Assembly (NCBI RefSeq): GCF_026210795.1
Contig: NC_089455.1
Location: 992,001-1,056,000 of the forward strand
Reading direction: 5' to 3'
From: Rhizophagus irregularis
Taxonomy: Eukaryota > Glomeromycota > Glomeromycetes > Glomerales > Glomeraceae
DNA length: 64,000 nucleotides
Below, one piece after another: positions 1 through 11,959 of the stretch (positions within the stretch are counted from its first letter, which is position 1; the number at the start of each line of letters is the position of its first letter). The position numbers and the translations under genes are program-made. A model generated the notes under the pieces. That model worked only from the letters and a program-made list of their open reading frames with translations. It had not been told where the DNA came from and did not search any database.

Positions 1-414
1 ATCAACTGTATCATGTAAAAAAAAAAAAAATTCTTAAATAATAAATGAATATACTTCACATTAACAGATTTCGTAAATAGTAAATCCAACTTCTCTATTT
101 AATTCATTTATAATATTTACGTTATGTTTATTGAAGCGGTAAAATACTCGCAAATTAAATGTCCATATTTTATAATATTATGACCATAGAAAGAAAAGTA
201 AAAAATTTTTTTTGTGTATTCAATTTATATTAATTTCGATCTGCAAAATTGATTATCTAATATAAACTGATGAGTGGCTTAGCAATAATTTTTTAATATT
301 TTTTTATTTTTCTTTTCGATTTATTTGTTGTTTTTTCCTTGATTTTAATTATTTTTAAATAGAAATTGGCGTATTTTTAATTTCGATTTATAAGTATTAA
401 AGCATGATTAAATA
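1..414. other. Non-coding AT-rich flank upstream of the Myb gene
   Basis: This stretch has no open frame that resembles a protein. It is AT-rich with homopolymer runs of A and T. It presumably includes the promoter and 5' leader of the Myb/SANT gene that starts at 415. I see no repeat, RNA gene or clear regulatory motif in it. Confidence 0.5.
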
Positions 415-2670
415 ATGACTTTGTTTAAGAAACTTTGTAATCAAAAAAATATAGCATTTTTTAACCAAGTTAGATTATTTTATATACGTGAAGTTTGCTA
501 TAATGAAAGTTTTCATAAACCAACTTTTTACATAAATAATACGAAAGGAAATTTAAATTTTTTTGAAAGAACATTCTCTACAAAAAATGAAATAGATAAT
601 GTAAATATTGTTGAAGAAACAGAAGAATTGAAAGATTTATCAGGTTTGAGAGAATTCTCAAACGATAAAGATAGAATAATTGAGAAAGATAATAGAGGAT
701 TTCGTGCTATAACATGGTCTAGATTAGAAACAAAAGTTTTAGATAACCTTGTTGAAAAGTATGGTAAAAGCTGGGAAACAATTTCTCAATATATGTTTGA
801 CAAAACACCACAAGAATGTAAAGTTCAATATGAAAAGATAAGAAGACAACAAGATTCCAATTTTAGTTACCAATTTATGGATTTACCTGAATTTACAGAT
901 GATGAAATTGATCAAATAAACATTTTAATTCAAAAAAATGGACGTAATTGGCGCAGGATTGCAAAATTGTTTCCCGATAAATCATCACTTGATATTGAAC
1001 GTTTTGTAAAAGATAATTCAGATAGATTCCCATCCCTTTATAGTGACCCAATATTTATAAAACGATACAAAGGATCAACATGGACAGATAATGATTTAAA
1101 ATCCCTTAATGAACTTCTTATGAAGCATGGACGAAATCTTGATGCAATTTCACAAGAACTACCTCATAGAACTCCTAAATCTATAGAGAGAGCCATTTCT
1201 AAACATATGTTAGATCTTCCTGCACTTCATTCAGGAAAAGTTGCAGACTGGTTTAGGTCATCAACTATATGGAGTGAATCAGAAACACGTTCATTAAACG
1301 AATTAGTTGAAATATATGGTTTTAATTGGGAAAAAATTTCAGAATACCTTCCAGGAAGATCACCACTTTCTTGTAGCTCAAAATTTTATGCTAGTTGGTC
1401 AACTTGGAATAATAAGGTGACCGCTCTAGTACCTCATAAATGGCCTAAAGAAGTAATACAATTCTTAGATCTTTTAATAGAAAAATATGGGAAATGGCAA
1501 ATATTACCGATTCTTGTATCAGGAATGACACCAGCAAATTGGTTTTCACCTTTTTCCCCTCAATCAAGAGTTTGGACAATAAGTGAGAAACAAATTTTAC
1601 AATATTTGATAAAAACTAATGGATATAATTGGGAAAAAATTTCTGAGTATTTTCCTCATAGGCAACGTTGGACAATTATACGTGAAGTACTTGGTAATAT
1701 TGAAGATTATGGATCTACGTATTCGGATGAAAATGTTTCGACATCAAATCTTATAAATTCAAAAAAACGCAAAAGACGCTCTTTTTATTGGCCGTATGAA
1801 GAAGTAAAAAAATTATATGAACTTAAGGAAAAATATTCATCTAATTGGTATAAAATATCGGAAGAACTCCCTGGAAGGGCTCCCGCTGCATGTTATCTTA
1901 AAGATTTCGTACTATTGAATGCGCGTAAGAAAATTAATTATAAATTGGATGTACTCGAAATATGTCATTTACAGGAACTTCTCAGATATCATGGATCTGA
2001 TTGGGAAGCAATTGCGAGTCATATAAAAAAAGATCCAAATGAAATTAAGGACATTGTAAATGAATATCCTGAAATTTTCCCCTCTGTATTATTCGGATTA
2101 CAAATAAAAAATACGGCCAATTGGACGGAAAAGGAAAAAGAATTACTTAAAAATCTTATTGCATCACAAGGAAACAATTGGAAGTTCATCAAAAAATTTT
2201 TCCCAAAAAAATCATACCAACAAATTTTTGATTATTATTATAAGCATTTAGAAGATTTTCCTGATAATTTGAATAAAAATTACCGGTCCTTTTATCGTGC
2301 TTTTTGGAATAAAGAAGAAAATGAATTGCTGAAAGAATTATTGCAAAAACATGGTAACAATTTTGAATATATTTCTCAATATTTCCCTGGAAGAACGAGT
2401 CTTGCTATTAAGACTCATATTCGTAACTACCCAGAACTTTTCTACTCTGAAAATGAACAAAATTATCGAATAGATGCAAAATATAAAAAGGATCAAAAGA
2501 GGTCAAATATGAGTTGGACGAAGTATGAAGAAGATAAATTATTAGCGCTAACGAAATCGTATCCAGTTGATTGGAATAAAATTGCTGCTGAATTTCCTTC
2601 TAGGACAATACATGCTTGCAAAGCCAAATATCGAGATTTAAAGATACACAGTTTTACAAGGATAACTTAA
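415..2670 (+). CDS. Multi-repeat Myb/SANT-domain protein
   Basis: Single-exon gene encoding 751 residues. From about residue 100 to the end I count eleven Myb/SANT-like repeats of about 55-60 residues. Each opens with an aromatic-acidic start (for example WTDNDLKSLNELL, WSESETRSLNELV, WTEKEKELLKNLI) and carries a central NWEKIS-type helix and a third helix beginning PGRS or PGRT. Two or three repeats have lost the first Trp (FTDDEID, LDVLEI). Such repeats bind DNA, or chromatin in SANT form, so a nuclear regulator is the usual expectation. The first 25 residues, however, are basic and hydrophobic without acids, which resembles a mitochondrial presequence, so location is uncertain. The start is the first ATG of the frame. 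The repeat identity is secure; the target and function are not known. Confidence 0.88.
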   Translation: MTLFKKLCNQKNIAFFNQVRLFYIREVCYNESFHKPTFYINNTKGNLNFFERTFSTKNEIDNVNIVEETEELKDLSGLREFSNDKDRIIEKDNRGFRAITWSRLETKVLDNLVEKYGKSWETISQYMFDKTPQECKVQYEKIRRQQDSNFSYQFMDLPEFTDDEIDQINILIQKNGRNWRRIAKLFPDKSSLDIERFVKDNSDRFPSLYSDPIFIKRYKGSTWTDNDLKSLNELLMKHGRNLDAISQELPHRTPKSIERAISKHMLDLPALHSGKVADWFRSSTIWSESETRSLNELVEIYGFNWEKISEYLPGRSPLSCSSKFYASWSTWNNKVTALVPHKWPKEVIQFLDLLIEKYGKWQILPILVSGMTPANWFSPFSPQSRVWTISEKQILQYLIKTNGYNWEKISEYFPHRQRWTIIREVLGNIEDYGSTYSDENVSTSNLINSKKRKRRSFYWPYEEVKKLYELKEKYSSNWYKISEELPGRAPAACYLKDFVLLNARKKINYKLDVLEICHLQELLRYHGSDWEAIASHIKKDPNEIKDIVNEYPEIFPSVLFGLQIKNTANWTEKEKELLKNLIASQGNNWKFIKKFFPKKSYQQIFDYYYKHLEDFPDNLNKNYRSFYRAFWNKEENELLKELLQKHGNNFEYISQYFPGRTSLAIKTHIRNYPELFYSENEQNYRIDAKYKKDQKRSNMSWTKYEEDKLLALTKSYPVDWNKIAAEFPSRTIHACKAKYRDLKIHSFTRIT

Positions 2671-2828
2671 TATTTTATCATGATTAGGTCGTGATTTTTA
2701 GTACAATTTTGGTATCATTTTTAATGAATTAATAAATAATTTAATGAACTAAAGCTTAATAAATCTAACTTACTTATTGTGTTATACAATAAATTTTTGC
2801 TTAAATTAGCTGATCATTCTTAGCCGGA

Positions 2829-5800
2829 ATGATCGATACATTATATGCTAATGTAAAGCGGATCAATCAAGGAATCGAGGATCTACGAACCGGTTTTTTT
2901 CAGGTTCAAAACTTCCCGCGCCACGCCAAAGACATTATTTTTACAAAAATGGATTCATTTTCTGAAAAGGATCTGATACAAAACGCTGAGCGTCAACGTA
3001 AAGCAAGCTCTCTAGATTCACATAACATTAGTTACGAACAGTTTTCAAACTCTTCTTCACCTAATTCTCCAAAAAAGTCGCGACCAATCTCCATGTTTGT
3101 TCACCCACAGGAAAAATTAAATCAGACTTCCGAAGTAACAAATAATAATAATTTTAATATAATGCCTACACCAGAAAATACCATACCTCCCTCACTTCCC
3201 TCAATACCTTATCCTTTAGCTCAAGAGGTTGATGTAGCATCAGTTAATTCCTTTAAAACTGTGGAAACAAGTCATACCGGAGATCAAGAAAGTTTATGTT
3301 CTGATGTTTTAGAGAGGGCAAATAATCCACAAGGAATCATAAAGATGCTTTGTGAGCTTGATGTATGGTAAATTTAATACATATAAATTTTGATCTGAAT
3401 CTTAATAACCTAAAAAAAAATTATTTTTTTTATTAGGGTGGTCTGAGTATAGCACTGGAAAGAGTTAAACAAGATGTGATATCAGCAAAAGCATGTATAA
3501 CAATTTTTATATTTTAAGATCAATTAATTAAATTCATTAATATTTAATTACATTTAAATGTTAATATTAGTGATTGCATTATTTTATTTTATTAGGAAGT
3601 AGCTACTTTTTTGAAAAAAAGAGCTTCACTCGAAGAAGAATATGGAAGAATGATGATAAAAATGTCAAGAAGTTTACAAGAAAGCCATAATACTAATGAT
3701 ACCAAACAAGGGTTAGTTTTTTCACTTTTTTTTTTAGTTTTCACATGGTAATTAATATATATTGTGATTTGTTTTATAATCAGATCATATGGTGAAAGTT
3801 GGATGAATATGTTAAAATTGCATGAATCTATAGGGGAAAATAGAGTTAAATTTGCAGCTGCCATTCAAGAAATATCTGAAGATGTGTCTGTTCTTTACAA
3901 AGAAACAGACAAATCAAGAAAGAATGTAGGATTTTTCGAATTATTTATAGTATAGCAAAAATAAAAATTATGATTTAATTAAAAATATATTCTTGTAATT
4001 TAAAATAGCTTAAAGATTCCGGTCATAAACATGAAAAAGCAATTCAAGAATCAGAAACAGCCTTAGAGAAGGTGATTTGTTAAATCTTTATTCAACAATA
4101 CCTCAAAATTTCTAATTATAAGTGTCGTTTCTTTATTATGTTTACAGGCAAGAGGAAAGTATGAATCACACAGCGAGGATTGGGAACGTACTCTTTTACA
4201 AAAGAATGGAGATATCCCTACTACTTCAAAACCAAGAACTTTAACAAAAGTATTCTCTAAGCAATCAAAGTCACCAACACAGGTTCAATCATATTTTTTA
4301 TTTGAAGTTTTAATGAGAAAATAAATTAGATTTGATCATTTATCATGAAAATGTTCTTTAGTTAGTTAAAATGGAAGAGGATGCTAGAAATAAAGCAGAA
4401 GCTGCTAACGCCACTTATAAACAACATCTAAATTCTACAAATGCAACACGACACGATTATTATGAAGTACATTTGCCCCGCATGATTACGGTAATATAAA
4501 AGAATTTATTCCACAATTTTTTGAAATATTTATACGACCTTTCTTTAATAAAAAAATAGTCCCTTAAAGATACCGCCGATGAATGTGATATAGGTCTCCA
4601 ATATCATCTAGCGCGATACTCTTACCTATTTGAAAATACCATGATGAGTGATGCATTAGTTATAACTCCAGTTAATGAAGCTGATGGTAACTATGCAAAC
4701 AAAGGAAAATGGATCTTCTCTCGAAAGTTTATGTTTTTAAAATAATTTTATGAATTTCTTTCTCTGAAGGTCCTGCTTTACGTAAAATCGTGGAGCAAAT
4801 CAATAATGATGCGGATTTTCATACGTATGTCCAGAATTATGGTGCAAAAACAAGAAGAAAGATAATTAATTTTGACATTCCATACGATCAATATAACATG
4901 GTATTTATTAATTAAAACTTATTTTGAAGGTATTGATATTTTGTATAAATTATCTATTTACATTTCATCTTTATCACTTTTAGTCTGAGCAAGCTGTTAA
5001 TATCATGAATCCCAAAAATATTTTTGGTGTAGATTTGGCCGAACAAATGCAAAGAGACGGTCAAGAAATTCCATTAATATTGGTTAAATGTTGTGAGGCG
5101 ATTGAGCAGTCTGGTAAGGTTACCAACAAATTAAATATTTGTGTATTTCATATTTCGTTTGGTTTATTGACTGACAGATATTTTATAAGGGGGGTTGAGA
5201 AGTCAAGGCCTTTATCGCCTTTCGGGAGTAAAATCACATATTGAAAGATTACAAGCACTATTTGATAGAAGTAGGGTTTAAAAAAATGTATATTAATTAT
5301 ATGTAGTGAACAATTTTGAGTAATTAAGAATTCATACACTTATAATAGATGCGGAAGCGGTTGATTTGAATGCGGAAGAACATCTTGCAGATGTGAATAA
5401 TGTCACTGGAGTTTTGAAATTATGGTTTCGTGAATTACCTGACCCACTCTTTACTAGAGAAATGTATCAAGATTTTGTTAATGCTTCAAGTGAGTTATTT
5501 GTTATTTGTGCAAGGATTCAAAGAATAAATGTTAATTAGTAATTATTTAATTCAAGAAATTGCTGATGACAAGAAACGTGTTCTTGCGCTCCATGAACGT
5601 GTCAATAATCTTCCGGATGCGAATTATAGTACCCTAAAATATCTTATGGGGCACTTAAACAAGTAAGATAATCTTTTTAATCATTTACAAAAAATTGTGC
5701 AAAATATTCTAACGAATATTGATATTTTACAGAGTGGTGGAAAACCAAGAATATAATAAGATGAATGAACACAATCTTAGTATAGTATTTGGACCTACAT

Positions 5801-5925
5801 TAATGGGAACTCCACTTCCAGATCATTCACAAAATGATGCTGCAGGACTTAATGATATGGGCTTGCAATACAAAGTTGTAGAAACAATTTTAATGAGTTA
5901 TCGTTCTATTTTTGTGATGGAATAA
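2829..5925 (+). CDS. F-BAR and RhoGAP domain protein (Rgd1-like), 14 exons
   Basis: Rho GTPase-activating protein with a membrane-bending F-BAR module, about 693 residues. Exons: 2829-3362, 3437-3490, 3596-3711, 3784-3925, 4009-4071, 4148-4282, 4362-4490, 4560-4686, 4770-4900, 4984-5113, 5190-5270, 5349-5489, 5557-5662, 5733-5925. Residues 1-178 are Ser/Pro/Asn-rich and probably disordered. An F-BAR helical region follows (VATFLKKRASLEEEYG is its signature), then RhoGAP from about residue 485, with the arginine finger at about R530 in GLYRLSG, then LKLWFRELPDPLF and NLSIVFGPTLM. F-BAR plus RhoGAP is the layout of yeast Rgd1, which acts on Rho3/Rho4 at growth sites; applying that role here is inference. 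Intron 2 appears to use a GC donor. All exon phases join cleanly, which supports the model. Confidence 0.88.
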
Positions 5926-6510
5926 GTAAATTGTTGAAGAAATTAATTTGATAATTTATCCTGGTGGTAAAATATCATGTATTGATTGATAAAAAGAGAT
6001 AAATAATGAACATTTTATTTTAGTTAAAATTAAAAAAATTTCATAAATATTTATTAATTCTAATTAATTATTTATTATTAATTTATAATAAGAGGTGTAT
6101 GGAAAATTTGATTAATTAATGGGTTTTGAATTTTTTTTTTTTTATTAAATTTAATCAAAAGTTTACCTTCTTAAGGTAATAAAAAAATGTCATTTATTTT
6201 GTTTTTTTTCTTTATGGGGTAAAATGTTCATTAACAAAAAAAACTTTTTTATTAAAAATTAAAAAATTTATGTAACTTAGATTAATGTTATTCTATGTTC
6301 TCGTCTAATGGTTATAACTTATAAAGTTGCTAATTTGTAACGTTAGCACTACGTTAGCTTAAAATTTAATATAATATTAATTTGGAAATACGCGTAATCC
6401 GCGTAATCTATTCACGTGTTCTAAGCCTCTGAAATATTACGTAATAATCTAATAAAAAAGGACTTTGGTCACCGTAAAAAAAAACCAGCGTTGGAAAAAA
6501 AATTTTCGTA
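5926..6510. other. Intergenic region with SEM1 promoter
   Basis: This 585-bp gap has no coding potential. Just upstream of the next gene lie a short tandem GCGTAATCC/GCGTAATCT pair and TTCACGTGTT (about 6393-6422), an E-box-like CACGTG core. These could be promoter elements of the Sem1 gene; that is inference from position only. Confidence 0.4.
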
Positions 6511-7102
6511 ATGTCTTCAAATAATCCGGGTTCCCCATCAAAAGTATCACAAGTTGATAATAATACTGGTGATAAGCAACAGCAACAACAACAACAGGCT
6601 CAGCCACAAAAAGAATCGATACCACAACTCGGTGCTTTAGAAGAAGACGACGAATTTGAAGAATTTATTGCTGAAGGTAAAGTGATAGGATAGGAATGGT
6701 AATCATTATGATATAATTAGAATAATGCAAAATAAATTTTTGTTAATATTTTAATACATAATAACTTTCAAGAGTAGTAGTATTTTAATAAGCAAATTTA
6801 GTTTTTTTTTCTAGTTGCTTTTTAAAACATTTTACTGGTATTAATTCTTTTCATGCTTAATATATATAGACTGGAATGAAACAGAAGAAGATCAAGAAAC
6901 TCATTTATGGGAAGATAACTGGGATGATGAGGATGTTGAAGACGATTTCTCTAAACAATTAAGGTTAATTGACAACTTTATTTATCTATTTTACTCTTAC
7001 ATTTAATTTTTGATTTAATTTATTTATTGATTTTAATTAATTTATATCAGAGCTGAAATCACAAAAGATAGTGGTAATTCACCAATGCCTATGAAAATTT
7101 AA
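6511..7102 (+). CDS. SEM1: Sem1/Dss1, 26S proteasome lid and TREX-2 subunit
   Basis: Three exons, 6511-6676, 6870-6963 and 7051-7102, give 103 residues. The conserved acidic core is easy to recognise: [10 protein letters not shown], then [20 protein letters not shown], then [13 protein letters not shown]. Sem1/Dss1 is a small, mostly disordered acidic protein that tethers lid subunits of the 26S proteasome and also sits in the TREX-2 mRNA export complex and with BRCA2-type proteins. The N-terminus is longer than the roughly 70-residue animal form and holds a Gln-rich stretch ([12 protein letters not shown]). Each splice junction restores the family core exactly, so the model is strong. Confidence 0.96.
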
Positions 7103-7475
7103 TAATAAAGTTTAATAGAGATATATAAAAATGCTTAATAGCTTTTTTTTATAAATGTTTAATAAAGCAATTTTCTAGTTAATTGATATTTCCATAATGT
7201 CTAATATGTACATTTGCTTCAGAAAGTAATATTTAATTTTGCATTATATAATAATACATTAAATATTCCTTTTTTTTTATTATTTTAAGATCATATTACA
7301 TTGAATTATTTTCTTTAAATAAAAAAAAAATACTGATATAAATAGAAAATTTCAATGCTATATCAGAATAAAACTAATCATTATATTTAAGAAGAAAAGA
7401 TAACTGAAAATTTACTGTAATTAAGGTAGCTATCTAGTAATAAAAGATTGAAATTAATTGTTGAATTTAAGTATA

Positions 7476-7641
7476 GTTTAACAATTGGGAGGTGGTCAGT
7501 AGAAAAGGGGGAAATCCAAATTTTGGTCAAAATTTTTTTTATCAGTTTACTTCACCAATCATGGTCATGGAAACAAAATTAGCTTAATAACCAAAAATCT
7601 TAAAATTTTTATTTCTACTGACTGCCTTCCAATTATTAAAC
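7476..7641. mobile_element. Small inverted-repeat element (MITE-like)
   Basis: The left end reads GTTTAACAATTGGGAGG followed by TGGTCAGTAGAAA. The right end, on the other strand, reads GTTTAATAATTGGAAGG followed by CAGTCAGTAGAAA. The two ends therefore form an imperfect terminal inverted repeat of about 30 bp around a 166-bp element with no coding content. I see no clear target-site duplication. It resembles a non-autonomous DNA transposon, but the family is not certain. Confidence 0.55.
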
Positions 7642-8990
7642 ATGTATCAGTTTGTATTAATTAATTTTTAACTATTAGTATTTTTCAAGTTTTACTTTTT
7701 TTGCAAATATTAAACAGAATAAAGTAATTCAGTTGTTTTTTTATTTTTTATTATAATTAAAGTAAGATTTCATAATTTTTGCATTAATGCAAATTTTATA
7801 AATTAATAAAACAAAATAAAGCAATTTGATTACTTCTTTTATTTCTTATTACAACTAGAATTATAACAATAATTTAAAGAACTGTTTTTTTGTTTAATTT
7901 TTTTACTTATAATGATTTTAAAATTAAAAGTGTAAAAAAACCAAACTACTTATATTTATACTTTAAAAAAAAATATAAAGAAAAAAAGTTTATAATTAAA
8001 TACAAGTTATTTTTTCAAATAAGTAAAATATAAAGTATTGTAAATAAAAATTTTAATAAAAAAATTAATATTGAAATTTTTAATAGTGATTAATACTTAT
8101 CTTTAAAAATAGTTAAAAATTAATATTGAAATTTTTAATACTTATCTTTAAAAATAAATAAAAATTAATTTAATGTCAGTTTAGATTCAAAGCTCTAATT
8201 ATTACTTATTATTTAAAATAAAGTAAAGAATTATATATATTTATATACTATAAAAAATAAGTTTAGTAGTAATAATTATAATTTTTTATTGAATTTTTTT
8301 GCATTAATATTTTTTTTTTAAAGAAAATTACAGTATATTTATAAATTTATTAATATAAAATTAATAAATTATTACAAAATGTAAAATATATAACCAAAAG
8401 TTATATTAATATAATTAACTTATAAACCATTATTATTTTAAGTGCACTATTAATTAGCCATTTTTCCTATATAAGTAAATTATATGTAAAACAGATTTTC
8501 TTATACAATCTCTTATAATTTGAAAAAAGTAATCAAAAGATCTATTATATTATAATTAATAAACTTAAGAAATTTAAAAACAAACTGCAAAAAAGGGTTT
8601 ATCAAAGATATATTATAATAAAATAAATAAATAAATGGTATTTTTATTTAATTAAATAATTTATAAATGATTTTAGTTAGTATTATAACTTACTATATTT
8701 ATCGGTAGCAATATCTGTGAAAATTAGTATTTAAATTATTTTTTTTAATTATTGTATAATTAATTCTATATGAAGTAATAATGAATTATCAATAAAAATT
8801 TGAATTAAAATTTGTTTTTCTTACATGTAATTCTTATTGTCTACTTATTAATAAAAAGTTAATAAATATGAAGATTTTTTGAATAAGAAAAAGAAATAGA
8901 TAAAAGACATTATATTTAGCTTCTTTACTAAAAATAGCCAATTTTTGAAATGATTTTATAATAATTTTAAAATACTACTAAAATACATTT

Positions 8991-9174
8991 TTTTTTTTTT
9001 CCAAAACGTATTTGCAGTTTTATTAAAGTAAAAAATATAGAAAAAATATACAAAGTAAATTCCCTAATAACTACAAACCACTCGTCATACCAATAGTACC
9101 TCATGTATGCACTATCAAATGATCATTTGATTCTGTAGATAGACTTCGTTTAGTCAGGTGATCACGGGATCTAC
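8991..9174 (-). mobile_element. SINE-like retroposed insertion with 14-bp target-site duplication
   Basis: A 14-bp direct repeat, ACTAAAATACATTT, occurs at 8977-8990 and again at 9175-9188. Between the copies is a 184-bp segment that starts with a long T run (poly-A tail on the minus strand) and ends in a more GC-rich head unlike the surrounding AT desert. A long target duplication, a terminal poly-A and a short body are the hallmarks of target-primed retroposition, as for SINEs or processed RNAs. I could not find convincing pol III A and B boxes in the head, so the parent RNA is unknown. Confidence 0.65.
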
Positions 9175-10017
9175 ACTAAAATACATTTAATACATCAAAA
9201 TGTTTTTATTAATATACTTTTATTATTATTTTGTAATTGTATAATTTGTATTATATTTAAGTTTATAAAATAATTCAAAATAATAATATTACAATAATTT
9301 TTTAATGCTTTTATTATTATTTTATTATTACAATATAATTAACTTTAATATTATATTAATATTTTAAATTTCAAAAATACTTTAAATATATTAATATATT
9401 TTAAAATTTTACTTTAAAAGCCATTATATCTAGGTCTATATAAAAATATTTCAAAAAATTGGCAATTTTTAATAAAGTTGTAAGCAGACTTTTCAACTTG
9501 AAAAAATAATAACAATAGAAAAATATATAATTAGTAATTATTTATTAAAGATAGACCATTCAATTATAAGGAAATATTTTCTGGAACTAATGTTAAATAG
9601 CAAAATAATGATCAAATTATTGAAAAATTTTTATGAAAGTTTAGATTTAAGTAAAAAATAAAAAGAAGACATTAATATAATTTTTATCAAGACATTTATA
9701 TATTGTGATTTATTTTGGTATTTAGTTGAATATCCATTTATTATTGAATTGTTAAGCAGCTTAGATCAAATTATAATTTACCAAATAGAAAGACTTGCTA
9801 ATACTATATTAATATAGAAATCTTACAGGTTAATGTAAAGTTATATAAGTTGTTTAAAAAAAAAGTTATTTAATGTTAAATAAGTATATACAAAAGTTAT
9901 AAAATTAAAATTTTTTAAATTCTATTAAATACTAATTATTTTTTTTTTTCAAATTTTAATTAAATTACAGATAATTGAATTAGTTTATCAGGTAAATTTA
10001 AGGTTGCTGGAGAAACT

Positions 10018-10230
10018 AGGGGGTTTTGGCAAATTAGCAAAATGCCAAAATAGCAAAACTTTGCCAAAACTATATGAAAGTCTTATTAAAAAGTTGGTGA
10101 AACTCTGGAGAAAAGTGAAACCTGTTGAAACTTATTATAAATGCTAGCGCCTTTTCTGTATAATAAAGCCTTTATAGTAAAAATCTTGGAAAAACTAATC
10201 GTAGAATTTTGGAGAGGTTTAGGCGAGCCT
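10018..10230. repeat. GC-richer island with TTTTGGCAAA palindrome
   Basis: This patch contains TTTTGGCAAA at about 10023 and its complement TTTGCCAAAA at about 10061, with GCAAAATGCCAAAAT between, so it can fold into a hairpin. Composition is clearly less AT-rich than either flank. It has no open frame. It is probably a remnant of a dispersed element, but I see no ends or target duplication. Confidence 0.35.
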
Positions 10231-11959
10231 TTTAGGTAAATTTCTTTAGAGCTTTATTATTAATTAATAATGAATAGGATATTTTTTGAAAAATTGGTAA
10301 TTTTTCAGAAGAAAGTCATACTGCTAAGTTTTTTATTTAACAAATACAGTTGATTCTTAAAGAAATTAGCATCCAAAATTTTGCAGATATTATAATAAAT
10401 ATTGGATCAAATGTTTATTTTACATGAAATTTAATTTTTGAAAATATTTGCCTATTTTTAATATTCGATATATAGCAAAAGATTTGATTAAATATACATT
10501 TATAAAGAAAATTATTCAATAGTAATAACTAAGTTTTTTTATTATTTACTTTTAATATTAAGTTTAAGTTTAAATTCTATTTTATTTATATAGATTAATG
10601 CAAAAAGATTTGTATATTATAAAAAAAGAATAAGGTTTATACCAAAGAAAAATTTTATATAACTAAACATAATAGGCTGAAATTTACATATTTATTAGTA
10701 AATAATTATCCAAATTTGCTGCTAAAATTTTTTATTATATGATACTTTTAGTCTAATACAATGCTTTCAACTAGTGTCTCAGTAATTCACTTGTGTAATT
10801 TATAACTTTTTTTGTAAAATTAGCCTTTGAAAAATAATTATATGCATTTATTATTATTAGTTTCTTATTGACTGTTAGTGATATACTATTAAAAAAAAGA
10901 AATAGTATGATAATAGTATATTTACATTATAATAAAATACTTGGATAGTCTAATCTGATTTCAAGTACAAAAAAACTGGAAATCAATATTATTTTTTAAA
11001 CAAATTACAAAAACTAGAACTATTAGAACATTAAATTAAACTTGCTATATTATTAGTAGTTTATAGTGCAGTTATAACTTCAGTTATTATGGCCAAAATA
11101 TTAAATTTAATGTAAAATAATGATTACATAATAGATAAAATGTTGTAACATGAAAAAGGGCTGAAATGTAATTGATAATAGTAATCTATTACAAAAAAAT
11201 GTATTCATTTTATATATATCAAAAATATTCTGAAAAATATTGAAAAAATTTGAATATATAGTATTAGTATATAATAAATAAATAATAAAAGGATTATTAG
11301 ATTTGTTAAGTATAAAGAATAAAAAAAAAAGAATTATCTTACAAAAAAAAGAGTTTTATTAGAGATATTATTAGAAAAGTATTATTAATATATAAATAAG
11401 TATTTAATTGGTATGCTTATATTTTGTTTTCTCAAAATATAAATTCTTTATTTTACCTTTCAGTTGCTGTATTTGTTAATTCTGATTAGTAATGGTAATT
11501 TATTTTTCCAATAAATAAATTAGGTAGCAATTTATTTGCATATATCATTTTGATAATAACAGTTTAAATATAATTAATATTGCAAATTTACCTGGCCATT
11601 TATATTTGAAAGGATGGAAAATTTTTGATTTTTTTTACAAAAACAAGTAATTAGTAAAATCCAATAAAGATATTATATTTTATTTATAAAAAATATTTTT
11701 ATACTTATTATAAAAATTTTAAGTTAATGATAAATTGGGTAATTTTATTAGTAAATTATTGGCTTAATTTAGGTAAAGATCATATTAAATTTTTGAAAAT
11801 TTGAAACAATTATATTAAAATAAATCTTTGATATTTTAAAAATATTAGTATAATTTAAAGAGAATTTATTAAAATTAGTTTGCTTTTTTTGGAATTCTAT
11901 ATAAAAATTTTAAATAAGAAAAGAGAAGTCTTGGAAACAAATCAGTGACTCAGTGTAAA

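Larger units (their letters stand above)
7103..11959. other. Gene-free, extremely AT-rich intergenic block
   Basis: Nearly 5 kb without a convincing reading frame. Composition is AT-rich throughout, with short ATTA/TAAT tracts. Three islands stand out and are listed separately: an inverted-repeat element at 7476-7641, a SINE-like insertion at 8991-9174, and a more GC-rich palindromic patch at about 10018-10230. The rest shows nothing I can name. Confidence 0.6.
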
